A DNA stretch of 64,000 bases from Dipylidium caninum (Eukaryota > Platyhelminthes > Cestoda > Cyclophyllidea > Dipylidiidae), in assembly GCA_017562135.1 (NCBI GenBank), contig QEYB01000368.1:620001-684000 (forward strand). The letters run 5' to 3'. This document shows positions 49,371 through 62,129 of the stretch, one piece after another. The translations under genes were made by a program, and so were the position numbers. Each line of letters opens with the position of its first letter. Positions within the stretch are counted from its first letter, which is position 1. The notes beneath the pieces were generated by a model that was given only the letters and a program-made list of their open reading frames with translations, made no database searches and was not told the origin of the DNA.

Positions 49371-52028
49371 TTTTTAGTATTATTCGAGCCTTTTTGTAGT
49401 GTTCTTCATTTTTTTCAAAATTTGATGTAAAGACTGCTGGTTGACTAATAAACAAATAGTCTTTAAACTTGACTATCTAAATGATCATTTAAGATATTAA
49501 GATGGTTAACCAATCTCGCTCATTAATTTTTCAGGTAAATCGTTAAAATTATTTTATTTTTATTTACTTGGGAAAAAAGGATGTAATTGGGTTTTTAAAA
49601 TAAATATCTATCTATGAGCATTGCACTGAATCAGTGACCTAGCTGCAATATTTCCCAGGGTGTGTGCCAATGCACTTGTTACCACTGGCTTTTGCAGTGC
49701 ACGTCTGCGAACATTGGGGATGGATCATCGGTTGTTTTTTTGACGAATCGGGTGTTGTTGCATTGTGCCCCTTGGTTGCCGGACGGGAGGATGTGCGCGC
49801 TGCCTGGCACGGGTTGCTGAGTGAAGTATGGCTTCACGCCAGTATAGCCGCGCCACTGGATAAAGCAGAGCGCGGTTGTAGGGGGCTAATGATTTTCCTG
49901 TTCCCACATGAAGTGGCGGTATGTTGTAATGCAAGCGCCCGGGTTGTATGAAATCCTCGGCGAAGGATACAAATGGTTGCCGACCATTAGGGTTCCGATA
50001 GGCCCGTGCCGATGATGGAATTGTTGCTTTAGCATCCATTGCCCATCCACTGCTTTTTATTTTATGTATTATTGATTGGCATTTTGAATTTGCCGGCCGG
50101 CCGGAGCTGGTTCTTCAAACCTTTCCAAAAGCTAGTTCACTTATGATCTACAGTCTGAAGATGTGTCTAAAAGGTCTTAAAAAACACATCACTATTCCAT
50201 ACGGGTTCACAACTCTGGCAGACGCTCAGTTGCTACCTCCCTTGGGAAAGACTCGAGCTTCAATGCAAGATCCGGACAGTTCACGCCCGTCGAGGGATTT
50301 GGGAAAACTGCGAATCTGGGAATTTCGCTCCATATAGACGACATACCTTAAAGATGTGCAGTTGTCCGACCGCCACATCTACGTGTATGGTCGCTTCCGA
50401 AACTGCCTTGTTCTCTAGTGACCATTGGTTTTCGTGAATTTTGGTTACATGTTGTTAGGATTATGTACTCACGGAAGTCGTTAAAGTATCGGGACTTCTG
50501 GTCAGGTGGCATGGAAGTGATTTTCTGAATTCGTATTTCTCACTGTCCACTCAATTATTTGTGTGGTCTCTGACCCTGAAGAAATTTACCACATCCGCTG
50601 TTGACAACTGTTCGAATAAATCGATCATAGGCTTTTGCGAACTGCCCATATCGGTATATCTTTATGGCAATGTAAATGGGGTCTAACACTTCTCAGTGAG
50701 GGGGGGCTATTCTTTCTTGAAGATATCTGAGCCCTTGTATGGTATTTTGAGTGGGGACTTTTTCAGGGGAGCCATTTACTAGTCATGGTAAATCACGGGT
50801 TTTGGAGCACTGTTATTCCGCAATCATTGCACATTTTTTAACAGGCATTGAAATACGTTCTTGGCAGCAACTAGTGGCAAATGGAACGAATCTATAGTGT
50901 TCAGCTATTTCGATGCCACGTGAATATGAATGGATTAGCAAGGCTGCGCTGGAGTTGACGTCAAAATGTAAACCGTTCAGCAATATCTGTTCGCCCTTTC
51001 ATTTTGATCAAGACCTTGATTAACGAAGTTTGCATGTTGTACTGTAGATACGCCCATCGCTAATGTCATGTGACGTCACAAGCTCTCTTTTGAACACATT
51101 TAAGATAAAAGAATGAATTATCCGGACAACTCACTTAGGTCAAAATTTTGGAAAGAAAGTACTTGTTGATGAGACCTTGCGGCACATAAGCTAAGTTTCG
51201 GTTATTTCCTGCTACAATCCTTTTATTAATTTCGGATTGGTGAGAAATGCAAGCACATTTTACATGAAAACGATTCTTGGAAGTGCGGTCACCTGGTGGC
51301 AAGCCATAAATTCTTGTTTATATAGCACCGAAGGTGCTAAGGCGGGGTGAGATCTTCCTTACTTTGAAATAAGTCGGCAAGCGCATTTAACGTGCCCCTT
51401 GCCTTGTACGTGTAGTGAGACATGTCGGGGATGTATAAAATATGTGAATGCTATTAGCACTTATCAAATTCAAGCTTAGAAAACGACGTTGTCTTCTCGG
51501 AGGTTGGACTTTCAAAAATTAAAGAAACAACATTTTGTTTTTCCAGTTCGCCAGCTGCTCGCGACTATGGTTACTAATTTTGACTTGCGAGTGTTACTAA
51601 ATCGATATGGTCAAATGAAATCTTCCCAGTATGATTTTGGCGTAAATGTTTTATAATCACTGAATATGTAACAGTTTCTATCGATGTTACTGTATATTAA
51701 GTTGGTTTAAGGTTAATTGGGCACACTAAGTCATTAATACGTGTATATGGTCATTCTGCCACTGGGTTTTTGGTGAACAATTTGTCACTTAAATTTTTTT
51801 GAAAATACGACTAGGCCCTACATCTGGTTAAAGAGCCTTCTCCCATGTGCCAAATTCCCACAATTTATTCCACCACTCAAAATACCTATTAATAGGCCTG
51901 TACAGCATCAATTATACTTAGGATGAGTGCATAATTGCAATCCTAGAACACGGCGTGCGTCAAATCTGATAAAACAGACTGTATGTATGGGAATTATCTC
52001 GATCTGTGTTTCAGTGATAAAACCGTGG
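49371..52028. other. Intergenic, no gene recognised
   Basis: About 2.7 kb. Begins with the GINS2 3' UTR (AATAAA at 49447). A GC-richer block at 49.66-50.0 kb is open on both strands without a recognisable domain, and a self-complementary GCCGGCCGGCC stretch lies near 50094. The rest is AT-rich. Confidence 0.45.
49447..49452 (+). other. Poly(A) signal AATAAA, GINS2
   Basis: Canonical hexamer about 77 nt after the GINS2 stop codon. Confidence 0.55.
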
Positions 52029-53180
52029 ATGACTCATGCCATTTTCGAAAGAGAGGGGATTCTTGTTGATTGTACAACTCCTGATCTTTGCGAAGAGGCC
52101 GTAATATTTAAGAGATTCGATCGTCACGTTCCCCATTCTTTAACTACGTTTTTCAAGCAAAATGAAATGGACAAAGCGTGCGAGCTTCTCGTCGAGGGAA
52201 TCTCTTCACCATTTGATAGGTTTACATTCCACGACATATACCACAGCACAATGAAAGCAGAATCATGGCGCGAATCCAATATCCAGCCCGGTGTGATGGC
52301 CCTCCTATCCACTTTACAAGAAAACCACATTCCAATGGCGATGATTTCAAGTCACGCGTCAGTCGAAGCCCTTGTGCATGCGGAGAAATACAGCCAGTTG
52401 ATGAAGTACTTTGAAACAACGATTTTTAGAGACGTTTTCGAGGTAACTTGGGTTAAATAAGGGCGACTGAAGCACTTATAATAGATATGTGCAGATTATT
52501 TATGACAATACTAGGATATGTAATGGTAATCACAATAGTGGCCGCGAAACACATACGCCTTAGGTAGTAGCAGCAAAGGTGATTATGGCAAAAATTGCTA
52601 CGAAAATGCCCTAAATATCGACAACTAAATTTAAACAAAAATAGAGATTTATGTGCCATTTCCAGTAGGAAATATACAAAGTAAGTTCACCCACAGATTG
52701 CCATCTAATCTTACGTGGAATCGGAAATTTTTAGGGAAAGTTTCCTTCCCATTGTTAAAATTTGAAGGCTGGACGTGATATCGAAATCGTGAGCCCAATA
52801 TTGCTGACATGCGAACGCTTCGCGGAACCCGTAGCGCCCGGACGCAACGTTGTCGCCTTCGTCGCCAGCGCAACTCTTGCCATGGATGCTCTGCGTGCCG
52901 GACTCTTTGTCGTTTGGCTAGCAGATCCCAAGAACCACACGTGCAATCTATCTTTTCCCGAACGTCTACGGGTAGGTTGGTGACCCTACAACTAACACGA
53001 CAAGAAGCGCTTTTCACTATGACAGATCCGATAGGTAAAATGGGCATCCGCTGTTAGAATCGCAATAACAAAAGTATTTACAATAATTCACTTTCTATAT
53101 TCCGTCCTCCTTCCCAGGTGGTCTTCGTGTCGAAAACAGAAGACCTCAATTCATTCGTCCGCAGTTCACTTTCTCGATAA
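52029..53180 (+). CDS. PUDP/HDHD1-like HAD-fold protein, catalytic motifs degenerate
   Basis: Exons 52029-52442, 52768-52971 and 53118-53180 join in phase 0 to give 226 residues, close to human pseudouridine-5'-phosphatase (228). The start THAIFEREGILVD lines up with HAD motif I (FDxDGxLxD), but both aspartates are glutamate. A motif II-like region follows a conserved helix (VMALLSTLQENHIPMAMISSHAS). The motif III Lys-Pro is absent (IEIVSP). Motif IV ED is replaced (VVAFVAS), yet the helix after it is kept (LAMDALRAGLFVVWLAD). Full length, clean splicing and no stops argue against a pseudogene. Predicted loss of phosphatase activity is inference. An upstream extension of the frame (to 51927) is possible but lacks homology. 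Confidence 0.7.
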
Positions 53181-53651
53181 GGTAAATACATCCGCCAATA
53201 AAGAGTACAAGTTCCTTTGTGAAATGGATAACATAACATCAGTGAATTGAGCGTAATAGATTATTGTATTAGGCAATAAGTAAAAAACAAAAGCACTCGC
53301 TTTGCGCAAATGCTTGTTATTTCAAGACAAAGTGTAAAATGATATTCTTAAAAACTCATCAGTAGCCCAAGAGCCATTCAAATTGTGAGTGGCACTTCAA
53401 AACTGAAAATTCAGTGTATTACTATTTTTAGCTAAAAATGTAGGGCCTCTTGCACAATGCTTGCTGAAGAGATTCAACCCAATCACCCACCTCGTATTGC
53501 ATTACTTGATTTCGTTGTGTTCAAGCGTCTGAATCTACTCCACCTGATTACCACGGGACGAAAAACGCCCAATTTCATAACCTCGATATCGGTCCACGCA
53601 TATGTTGGATGTTTGAAAAAGGTCAACGATTTTGCCGCTTTAAGATCACGT
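53181..53651. other. Region between HAD-like gene and unidentified minus-strand gene
   Basis: About 470 nt between facing stop codons. Open frames occur on both strands around 53.46-53.7 kb, but neither shows a recognisable domain. Confidence 0.4.
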
Positions 53652-56600
53652 CTATGGTGTATCAAGGTCGAAAGGTGCAAACCTCGGCCTGCTCACCTAA
53701 AAGATGGTCTTCTTCTCACCAGGATCTGGTGAAAATATAGCACTTTGACCACATGTGCATATCTACCACTTGAGCAGACGGAGCTAATGTCCTTTGCTTC
53801 TAAAACAGATACTTTACCTCGAGATAAATAACGCAGCCAGCAATCACACCGCTTTGAGCAGTAAAAAAGTCATCGAAACTAAGTGGAATTCTATTTAGAA
53901 ACAAACGAATAGGTTTATGTAAAAGGTTTCAAGAATTCAAGGAAATAATAGGAACAGTGTCTGGGGCAAAATTAAGCACATCTCTGCATCCCTGAAAGGT
54001 CGTACAGGTATTATGGCGCAACTAGAACATTTAACACGTATCTTGGTACCTTTCCGCGAAGGGTATTCTTGTTCCTTGCCATAAAATAGATACTGCTAAA
54101 ATCATACAGCAGATAGATAACCTCACCAACCTGAAAGAATCAAAATATTACATTCTCAATGACCAAGGTGGTACTGGTAAAATCTGGCATTGGCGAACTG
54201 AATTTTTGATTTAATAGATCAGGTGATAAAAACGTACGTTTGAGAAATATTAAACATGTTCTGTCTTTATTTACCCTTACGGAGAGTTCGCCATCATTAG
54301 CACCGAAATAATCACGAATAACCTCAGCTCGTAGCCTGCGTTAAAATATCTCAGCTAGTTCGAAATCAGAATGAATGAGACGCGCATTCTCACTGAAGAC
54401 CGCTACGTCGGTGTCCGACCAAGTTTCGCACTCCAAGAAGCGTTTCGAGGGTAGGGGAGCAGGATTACTTCCCAAGTACTGTGGATCATAATCTATCCAT
54501 CGAACGACATCATTGTTCTAAAGGACAGTTAATTTGGAGGTCAACATGAAGATAAGACCTTGCAGTGCATCATATGCTGAAAGAGAGCTTACTTTATAGT
54601 CCAGGTACTGGGTGTCAGGCCCATCGGGCATATTCGTGATCCTCAACCACAGAAGTGTTCTAGTCTGAGACAGTGGCTGAAAACACAAACAACCGTAATT
54701 TCCAGTCTAAAAACTTAAATATGTAGTCAGGGGAAGGAAAATAGGTATTCTTATAACAATTCATAGCTCAATGATTGAAAATACTTTGTCAACTTATTTA
54801 CAGCGAATCACATATAAAAGAACGTCACATTATTACGAGGATTGAGTAATACGAGACACTGCTTCTTTACATATTCTTAATCCGTTATGGATCTTAATTA
54901 TTGATGTTTTTAGACTCAAAATCTTGCAGTTCGGAATACTTTGGCGTCTTATAGTTCTGTAACCTAAGCAGACGGTACGCCATGCCCTTTAAATTCGGTC
55001 ATTCTAAACGACATTATTTCGACCCACACTATGTAATACTTTGAAATCAAGCTTATCAGTTGAATAAACAAGCAAAAGTACAAAGTGGCATACGACATCT
55101 ATTAGATGGCTCTTCAACAACAGTAGTTCTTCCATGAAAGACGTGACAGCTTTACTTAAATCTAGCAAGGTCGTTCAACTTGAATGGGGTACCACTAAAT
55201 TGTTGTTAATTAGACGAATAAAATATTTAAATCCAGTAAAATATCATGAAGAAATGTTCAGATTTGGCAAGAGCTCACCTCCAATGCTTGAGGGATTTGT
55301 GATGAGCTAAAACGAATTAGTGTAAGTAATGGCAGTGAACTTAAAAGAGGTTGTAAAGACAAGTAACTAAGTTCTCAATATTAAGCCACGAGTTTACCTA
55401 TTTGACTTCTTAAATTAGAAGAGCTACCGCCTCAAGAGAATGGCGTCGTCTCGAAATATAATACGGGAGCAAAAATTCACACGAGTTGGGTATACGTCAA
55501 CTCATAAAAAGCGAATATTTATACATCAATGTGCAAAAAATACCGTCGCCACGAGGAAAATGCTCTATTTTAGCTCATTTGGCAAAATTTCGGGTGGTGT
55601 CAGAGTTACGAAGCTAGTGGGCGAACTACGATGAACTTACGAGGCGGTATTCGCATTAGCCTGTAATGGAGAAAAAGATTTTTTATTTAATAGTATAAAA
55701 AGGCATACAGAGAAGGTTAAAAACGTTTTTGAAACGTATATTTTCCATTTAGAAGCACACCTCAAGTGCAACTTCGGTTCAACTACAAACCAATTATAAA
55801 TTTCCAAATATATAACAAACAATTTTATAAATTGCCTTTAAGAGCGTTTTAGAAGGAATTTGCGGTGCTTGCCCTCCAGAGCTAAAAGAAACTTGTATTA
55901 ATGAACCTACTAATAGTGAAAAGCGAATTGTAACAGATAAAAAAGTCTCGGAATGCTTACGAATGGATTTCAGGGATTGGAGCATCCTAAAAAATAGTTA
56001 TCAAAATTTGAACTTTTGATTATTGTAAGGCTGTTAAGATATTATCGCCACACAGAGGAAATACAATTAAAATTGCCATTGTTTCACATTAAACCTAGTG
56101 GTTAGACAATTATTACGTTTCCTTTATTTCGAACTCGTCACTTTAACCTGTAGGTCACAAGAAAATGAGCGAATAGCTTGACCAAAAAACAGACGACGCT
56201 ATGCAAAGTGGATTTGTTCGATCAAGCGAATTTTTCCCCAGAACTCACCAGGCTTTCGGATACCAAACACACACTTTTTAATAAAATCTGAAAATCAACA
56301 TGGGCCACGATAGTAGATCTAACTCATAACGCTTTATGAATATCACTGGGACAGGAAATTACCTTTTCATAAAACAAAACGTACTTTCGTGTATCTACAG
56401 ATGTAGGCGATTTGGGCCCACTTAAGCGTTGAGTGATTTCATTCACTACGGCATCATGTAAGGGATTTCGATAGAGATAATTGTGGTCGGAAAAATAAAC
56501 AGTTTCATTCAAATTAGATTGTTCAACTTCTTGAGAAGATGAGACAGGAATCAAATAGGGCCCCTGAAAAAATTGGGTAGGTTTTTTTTAAATTTAAAAA

Positions 56601-58316
56601 AAGGCATACTTAATCATATCCTACACGGTAGGTATACAAAAAGGACACCTAAATAGCAGAAAACTACAGCTCTTAGGTTCATACGTGTCTCTCAAATGTA
56701 ACAGAATTTCATAATTTAAGATATATAGTTGCTTGCCTTATTACAATTTCGAGCAGAAAAAAAGTTGAAAATTACACTAAGTTGAAATAAACTAATATCT
56801 GTCAGTAGTGTACGGTCTGCATTTACAGATGACGGTATAATATAATGTTGCCGAGATCCTTCATCAATTTTTCGAAACCAGACGTTAAAATCACCAAGGA
56901 TAATTTGACACATAGACGTAAAAAAACTTATACTGCCCAATTTACACAAAGTTATTTATTACTTATGAACAATCATGAGAGTATCTAAACTCCAAAATCT
57001 TACATAAAAGGTGGAATCTATGTATTAATTCCAGATAAGCAGCTAGTGGACGGACCTTTTCCTGGTTGTCTGTGGGATGTAATACACCCATTGATTTGTC
57101 ATAATCACAATAAAAACAACCTTTCCTGAAATAAAACGGAAAATATTTTGAACATCCAAATAGGGAACAAAATTACCCTTCATACTTTATTTGTTCCAAC
57201 GTTAACTAAACGACTAGAAAAAAAACCTGTCGTTTCATCATTAAAACCCAAAAAAGATGTCAAAACATACTTTGTTGATGTTTGATCGTTCAAAAAACCG
57301 GCAGGTTCTAGAGGATTAGAAGAAATGTTTTGAAGTAGACTAACACGTTACAATTTAAGTTGATTCGGCGGCTATCAAAAATAGAGTACTTTATAAACAT
57401 GCACGGCAAGGATTTTTCAAAAACAATGGAGAATTAGGGTGACATTAAAGTATCCCTTAAATATAAGGATGATTACAGTAAATATCAAGTAAGACATACA
57501 TTTTAGATTACTTTTCCGTTATCTAAGACCTTCCCTACGGAAAGAGCAAACCATTTGTAATCATCAAATAGATATTTTGTTTTAAAAGCCGTACGTACCT
57601 TTGTTAGCTCCACGTAGTATACTAATGGATGGAATGTAAGAAAGAATAGTGATTACAGTGTTTTTGACGGTACAATTAGCAACACAAACCCGTTGATGGT
57701 TTCAAATAAGACTAACTGGTGTTTCTTCAAAAAATTATAATAGATACATATTCGCATGGTTGGATAGGGAGTAATTGAAGCCAATCAGAAACTAGAAAAA
57801 CGCGGGCTCGGCCTCCTCACTCTTTCATGGCAACTAGGTGCTTAAAACGCGTTTTCCTTGGGGCGCGTGGTACCCACCAAAATCACAGGACAATGATGCA
57901 ATTGAGTTGCTCACCCACGAGACAAATAAACCCGGCAATACCTCTAACAAACCGTGATGCAGTAAGTTATAAGCCAATAAACTTAGATTGCACAGAAAAT
58001 CCTAGGAAAGGTAAAAACACGCGCATCACCGCACCATTCGGCGCCACGAAATCAACCAATTAGTAAGACGAGCAAAGTTTGTTTAAATCACTTGGAAGAT
58101 AAAATATATATGCAGTAAAAATGCTTTTTGTGATTGTAATTGTGGTTACTGTGCTTTTTGAACGCCTTATAACCTCAAATTTGGTTTTATATGAATTTGA
58201 TCGGCTTGTAGGGAAGTCGAAAACAAAATTGGAGCAGAACCAGTTAAACTGTTTCCACTCAACAAAAACATGTGCATTTTTTAAAGACTCCCTATAAAAT
58301 TCGACCTGTGGGTGAT
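53652..58316 (-). CDS. Unidentified multi-exon gene with several very short exons
   Basis: Not recognised. The 3' end is a phase-consistent chain: 54676-54593, 54517-54394, 54335-54281, 54121-54050, 53890-53818, 53799-53767, 53696-53652 (stop). It reads LWLRITNMPDGPDTQYLDYK, then VVRWIDYDPQYLGSNPAPLP. A hydrophobic stretch follows (LFVIISVLMMANS, then CCMILAVSILW), possibly membrane-spanning. Then FDDFFTAQSGVIAGCVIYLE and a short tail. Further coding-looking exons upstream include 56563-56363 (YFSDHNYLYRNPLHDAVV), about 56.76-56.94 kb (IILGDFNVWFRKIDEG), 57.01-57.13 kb (CFYCDYDKS) and about 58.1-58.32 kb (HPQVEFYRESLKNAHVFVEW). Exons of only 20-33 nt appear at about 55.28, 55.65 and 55.98 kb and at 53.78 kb. 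Linking the upstream pieces into one gene is inference. Confidence 0.45.
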
Positions 58317-59243
58317 TGCCTGCAAACCACAAACCAGGTTAAGGCAATTGCAGCCGTTTAAGTAACAGGTGTTAAGTTTCATTTAATGGCGCAAATGGTC
58401 TTGTTCATCTAAGCCGTTATGAAGCAAATTCGAGAGAAGGTAACCATCCTATGGTAGACAGATAGAGGAAAAATGGAAGGAAAAGCAACATATAACACTG
58501 GCGAGATTTAATAAATGCATGCAGTTTTTTAACTACGCGATACTTCTACATCGACATTGCCAAAAAATGTATTTTGGGGCCAGTGATAGTCACCGAAGTC
58601 GCTGAAATCAAGAAATTGTTCTTTAACTGAAGAAAATTAAACGCACGGTTGTAGGAAATAATGTTCTCTATCGGATGAGTGCTGTGTAAATATTACTTGC
58701 TTCGTCGAACGCGAAAGTCCCGAAACTGAATGTAAATTTATATCGATATTTCCAACACACAATGAAGGTTTCGAAAATGGATATGACTCGAATATTGCAG
58801 CCTCACCACACTAAGCCGTGACTTATGATACTCACTTTGCGGATATTTCCGCCTATTGGGAAATATCAAATCCAATACCTCAGAATTATATATGAATGTC
58901 GTATACAGACATTTAGAAATAAGTAAATGTTAAAAGTCATTTTGTTCGATGTCACACCGTTTTGCCAGGTAGGACACATTACCGTCAAATTTGGTGTGAA
59001 ATTGCATGTAAAAGACAGTCTTCGTTTACTTCTTCATTGTTTTCTTCATCGTGTCCTTAGCCGGTCCAATTTTCTTTCCACTTACCCTTCCGGATAGTTT
59101 ATAATAAAGAATCATTCTTTTTTAATTTTTAACAACGCCACAGGTTCATCGCCAATTTCCGATAATATTGTACTGTGAAGCAAAAATTCTCGACTAATGA
59201 ATGACCTTCATCTGTCCGTTATTTACCTTTGCTTACCTCATAA
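58317..59243. other. Upstream region of PSMD8
   Basis: About 0.9 kb, AT-rich. Nothing recognised; the PSMD8 promoter and perhaps 5' parts of the minus-strand gene are expected here. Confidence 0.4.
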
Positions 59244-60239
59244 ATGATGGAGGATCTTGTTCGAAAGTTCCAATGCCTTTCCCAGGAATGGAATAAGAAA
59301 AACCACGATCTGGCAATCTGCCAGGAAAAATTAGAAAAATTGACGGTTTGCTTTTTGTTGAATGTGACTTTATAGCTTGACCTCACGCGCTTTTGTTATA
59401 TGCCTAATCGTGAAACATCTGCGTCGAAGAGGGAGCTTCTTATAGCACGTATGCTGTTTTATTGGCTAAATAACTTTTTCGGAAGGCGATACCTTGGAAA
59501 TCGGTGCCATATTATCTCTCGAAAAACGTGACATTGCCGCTTTTGAACGTTATATGTCGCAATTGAAGTGCTACTATTGCGATTACAAGTGTCATATAAA
59601 TTTCCCAAATCATATCGAACTTTTAGAATAAACTTGCCTGATTCCCCTTATAAATATGAACTTTTTGGACTGAATTTACTGCGTTTGCTCGCACAAGGAC
59701 GACTGGCCGAGTTTCACACTGTAATTTCTGTGCCTTACCCAACTGTTGCAGGAGGTTGAACGTTTGTCCTCTGAAGAAATAAATATGAACGCTTACATTA
59801 AACACCCTCTTTCGATGGAACAGTATTTGATGGAGGGGAGTTTTCACAAGGTTTTTCTTTCCAAGGGCAACGTTCCGTCTGAGCGTTATAATTATTTCAT
59901 CGACATCTTACTGGATGCCACCAGGTATGCCATTATCGCATTTTATCTGTTTTTATCAGAGATGAAGTTGCTTCTTGCATCGAATCCGCTTATGACGAAT
60001 TGTCAGTTGAAGAAGCCACTAAAGCCCTTTTTTTTACCAATCCAGAACAAATGAAGGCGTATGGCAAACAGGTTTTACAATTTATTTTTAATTTATAATC
60101 TTTATAGCGTCAATGGGACCAAATGGACGGCAAGTATGTATTTGCGAAACACGGTAAGCAAGCAGAAAGTGCCTTACCTGCTACAGATCTGGCGAAAATT
60201 CTTCTGTACTATACTCACGAACTGGAACAAATAATATAG
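59244..60239 (+). CDS. PSMD8: 26S proteasome regulatory subunit RPN12/PSMD8
   Basis: Lid subunit of the 19S regulatory particle. Seven exons: 59244-59345, 59376-59448, 59486-59588, 59627-59720, 59752-59924, 59960-60071, 60108-60239; phases agree, 262 residues. Conserved blocks: [72 protein letters not shown] and [12 protein letters not shown] (PCI domain), ending [11 protein letters not shown]. All six introns are 30-38 nt, so the whole gene fits in 1 kb. The start codon is the first of two adjacent ATGs. AATAAA at 60641-60646 is the nearest canonical signal seen, about 400 nt downstream. Confidence 0.95.
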
Positions 60240-62129
60240 TTTTTTTTCATATAACGGCTTTTTCGTATTTACTGAAATACAATATTGACTAACATCGTTT
60301 ATATCCCTTTCTCCTTTACCATCTTTGTCTTGTGCCCCAATGCGAATTTATAACTGGTTATTTTTGATGCAAGTCTACTCCCCACGAAATAATTTTTTTG
60401 CAAACGTAACTATAATAGGTTTTTGTGCGCATTTCATGGGTTTACCATTTTTTGGATCGTTTGACGTCTGTAGCCTAACTATTCTATTACCAGATTTTCA
60501 TGTATCTAACTAAATACAAGCGGTTTGGGTTTTCCTGGAGTGGTACCCTTCCCCCTCAGATTTTCAGACCGTTACACGTAAACAAACTTTCGCGAGAATT
60601 TTGACTTCAATTTTAATGTCTGCGGAATTTCACTTTGATAAATAAAGCCGTTTTTTAGCCTTACAATAAAATGGTTTCATTTGTACAAATTGTCCCATAT
60701 TTCACCGTATTTGGCTGTGAAATCCATCCGTTCTAATTGTTTACAGTTATGTTGATATTCTTGTTTGAGTAGTACTGAACTTTACGGCTCTTGTGACAAC
60801 CTATGCTTGTTATAGGTGGTAGTAATTGTTGTGTGAAATGTTGGAACAAGCAGTCGCATTTTATAATTTATTAATTGGTGTATAGTACTGATTCTCATTA
60901 GATATGGCTGATTTTTGTTACGGTGTTTCAGTACCTTAGGCAAGTACCTTGAACATCCGAGTGTTTTGTGTGGTATACGTAGCGCTCGAGTTGTGGCCAT
61001 TAGGGGGGCTAACGAGATGAGGCCAACAGCCTCGCTTGCTTCACAAACTCATAGAGTTGTTAAAAGGTGACTTATTCGAGGAGTCGATCCATTTGATTTA
61101 CACTTACCACACCCAAGGTAAAAGCAAATGTTGGAGCCTTTACTGGTCGATTGCACCAGCGCTATTCTATATGATATGCCGACCCTAGGTGAACTGTAGA
61201 AGCAATTACATCTGACAGTAAGCCGCCAACAGACTAGTTTGGGTTTTTGTGAACAACGGCAAATAAACGACCAAAAAAGCAAATTTTTGACAGCAAGACA
61301 TGTTTTGATCTGTGATAGTGATTTCGGCTTATTTAATCGGATCCCCGGCTCGCTACTTGTTTAATCAGCATAAGACTAAGTAAGTAAGCATCGCCCATTA
61401 CGTGGATGCGTTCGGAAGCCAAGGTCTTCGTGGTGCTTAAAACGGTCTAAAAATACCTTAAACTAAGTCTTGACACGCCAAAACCATAAGTCACGACCAC
61501 AAGGGAGTTTTGGTGAAAGATAAGAAGAATATTAATGGGCTTCGTTAAAATAGTTCTAAAAACTTGATAAATATCCAGACCCACTTCTGCTTTACGGCTA
61601 CTGGTGTATGAGTAATTTCAGATTGTAATACTAAAAACGGGAACGCGAATTGGTGTAACTAAAATTTTGAAGGAGTTACGGATTTGATAAAACGATCTAA
61701 GAGACTGCAATAGTCTGTATCATAACATGCAAACATAAGAATTACTGAAAAACCGTCACGCTGACACAAACCCACCTGAATTTAGTCTCGTCGCAACTAC
61801 TTTTGGCGGAATTAACTGACTTCCCAAACAACCGGAACTATAATGGCGAAGCCCACTACTGTTCACCGCGCACACGTAATAATCGCAGGGAATGTCGTCG
61901 CCTAACTGAGCTATTTTCCTGATCTTAATTTTCGTTACTGTGTCTAAGCTTGTAGAACAAGAATCAAACATATGGGTTTCCTTGAAATACAATCTTTGGC
62001 CTCCGCAGGGTTAGAAGACACATGAGAAGTAAACGTCGATGTCATAAGAAAGCTTATATTAAAAACTGTAAAAAAACACGTCAATAAAACCGGAGGTCTG
62101 CGGAGAAGCAATGTTTTGTCTCCGTCTAA
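60240..62129. other. PSMD8-POLD1 region with two exon-like minus-strand stretches
   Basis: Mostly AT-rich. Two minus-strand stretches look like exons. 61990-61787 has PCDYYVCAVNSSGLRHYSSG, resembling the end of a fibronectin-III or similar beta-sandwich. About 61201-61108 has GISYRIALVQST. Phases of the two do not join directly, so other exons or another reading are needed. They could belong to the unidentified gene at 53.7-58.3 kb or to a separate gene. Confidence 0.3.

Noticed and set aside
54050..54335. SH3-like reading on the minus strand (AEVIRDYFGANDGELS followed by EVIYLLYDF)
   Set aside because: It looks like an SH3 domain by eye, but its phases do not match the neighbouring exons. 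The other frame joins all seven exons cleanly, so the resemblance is taken as chance.
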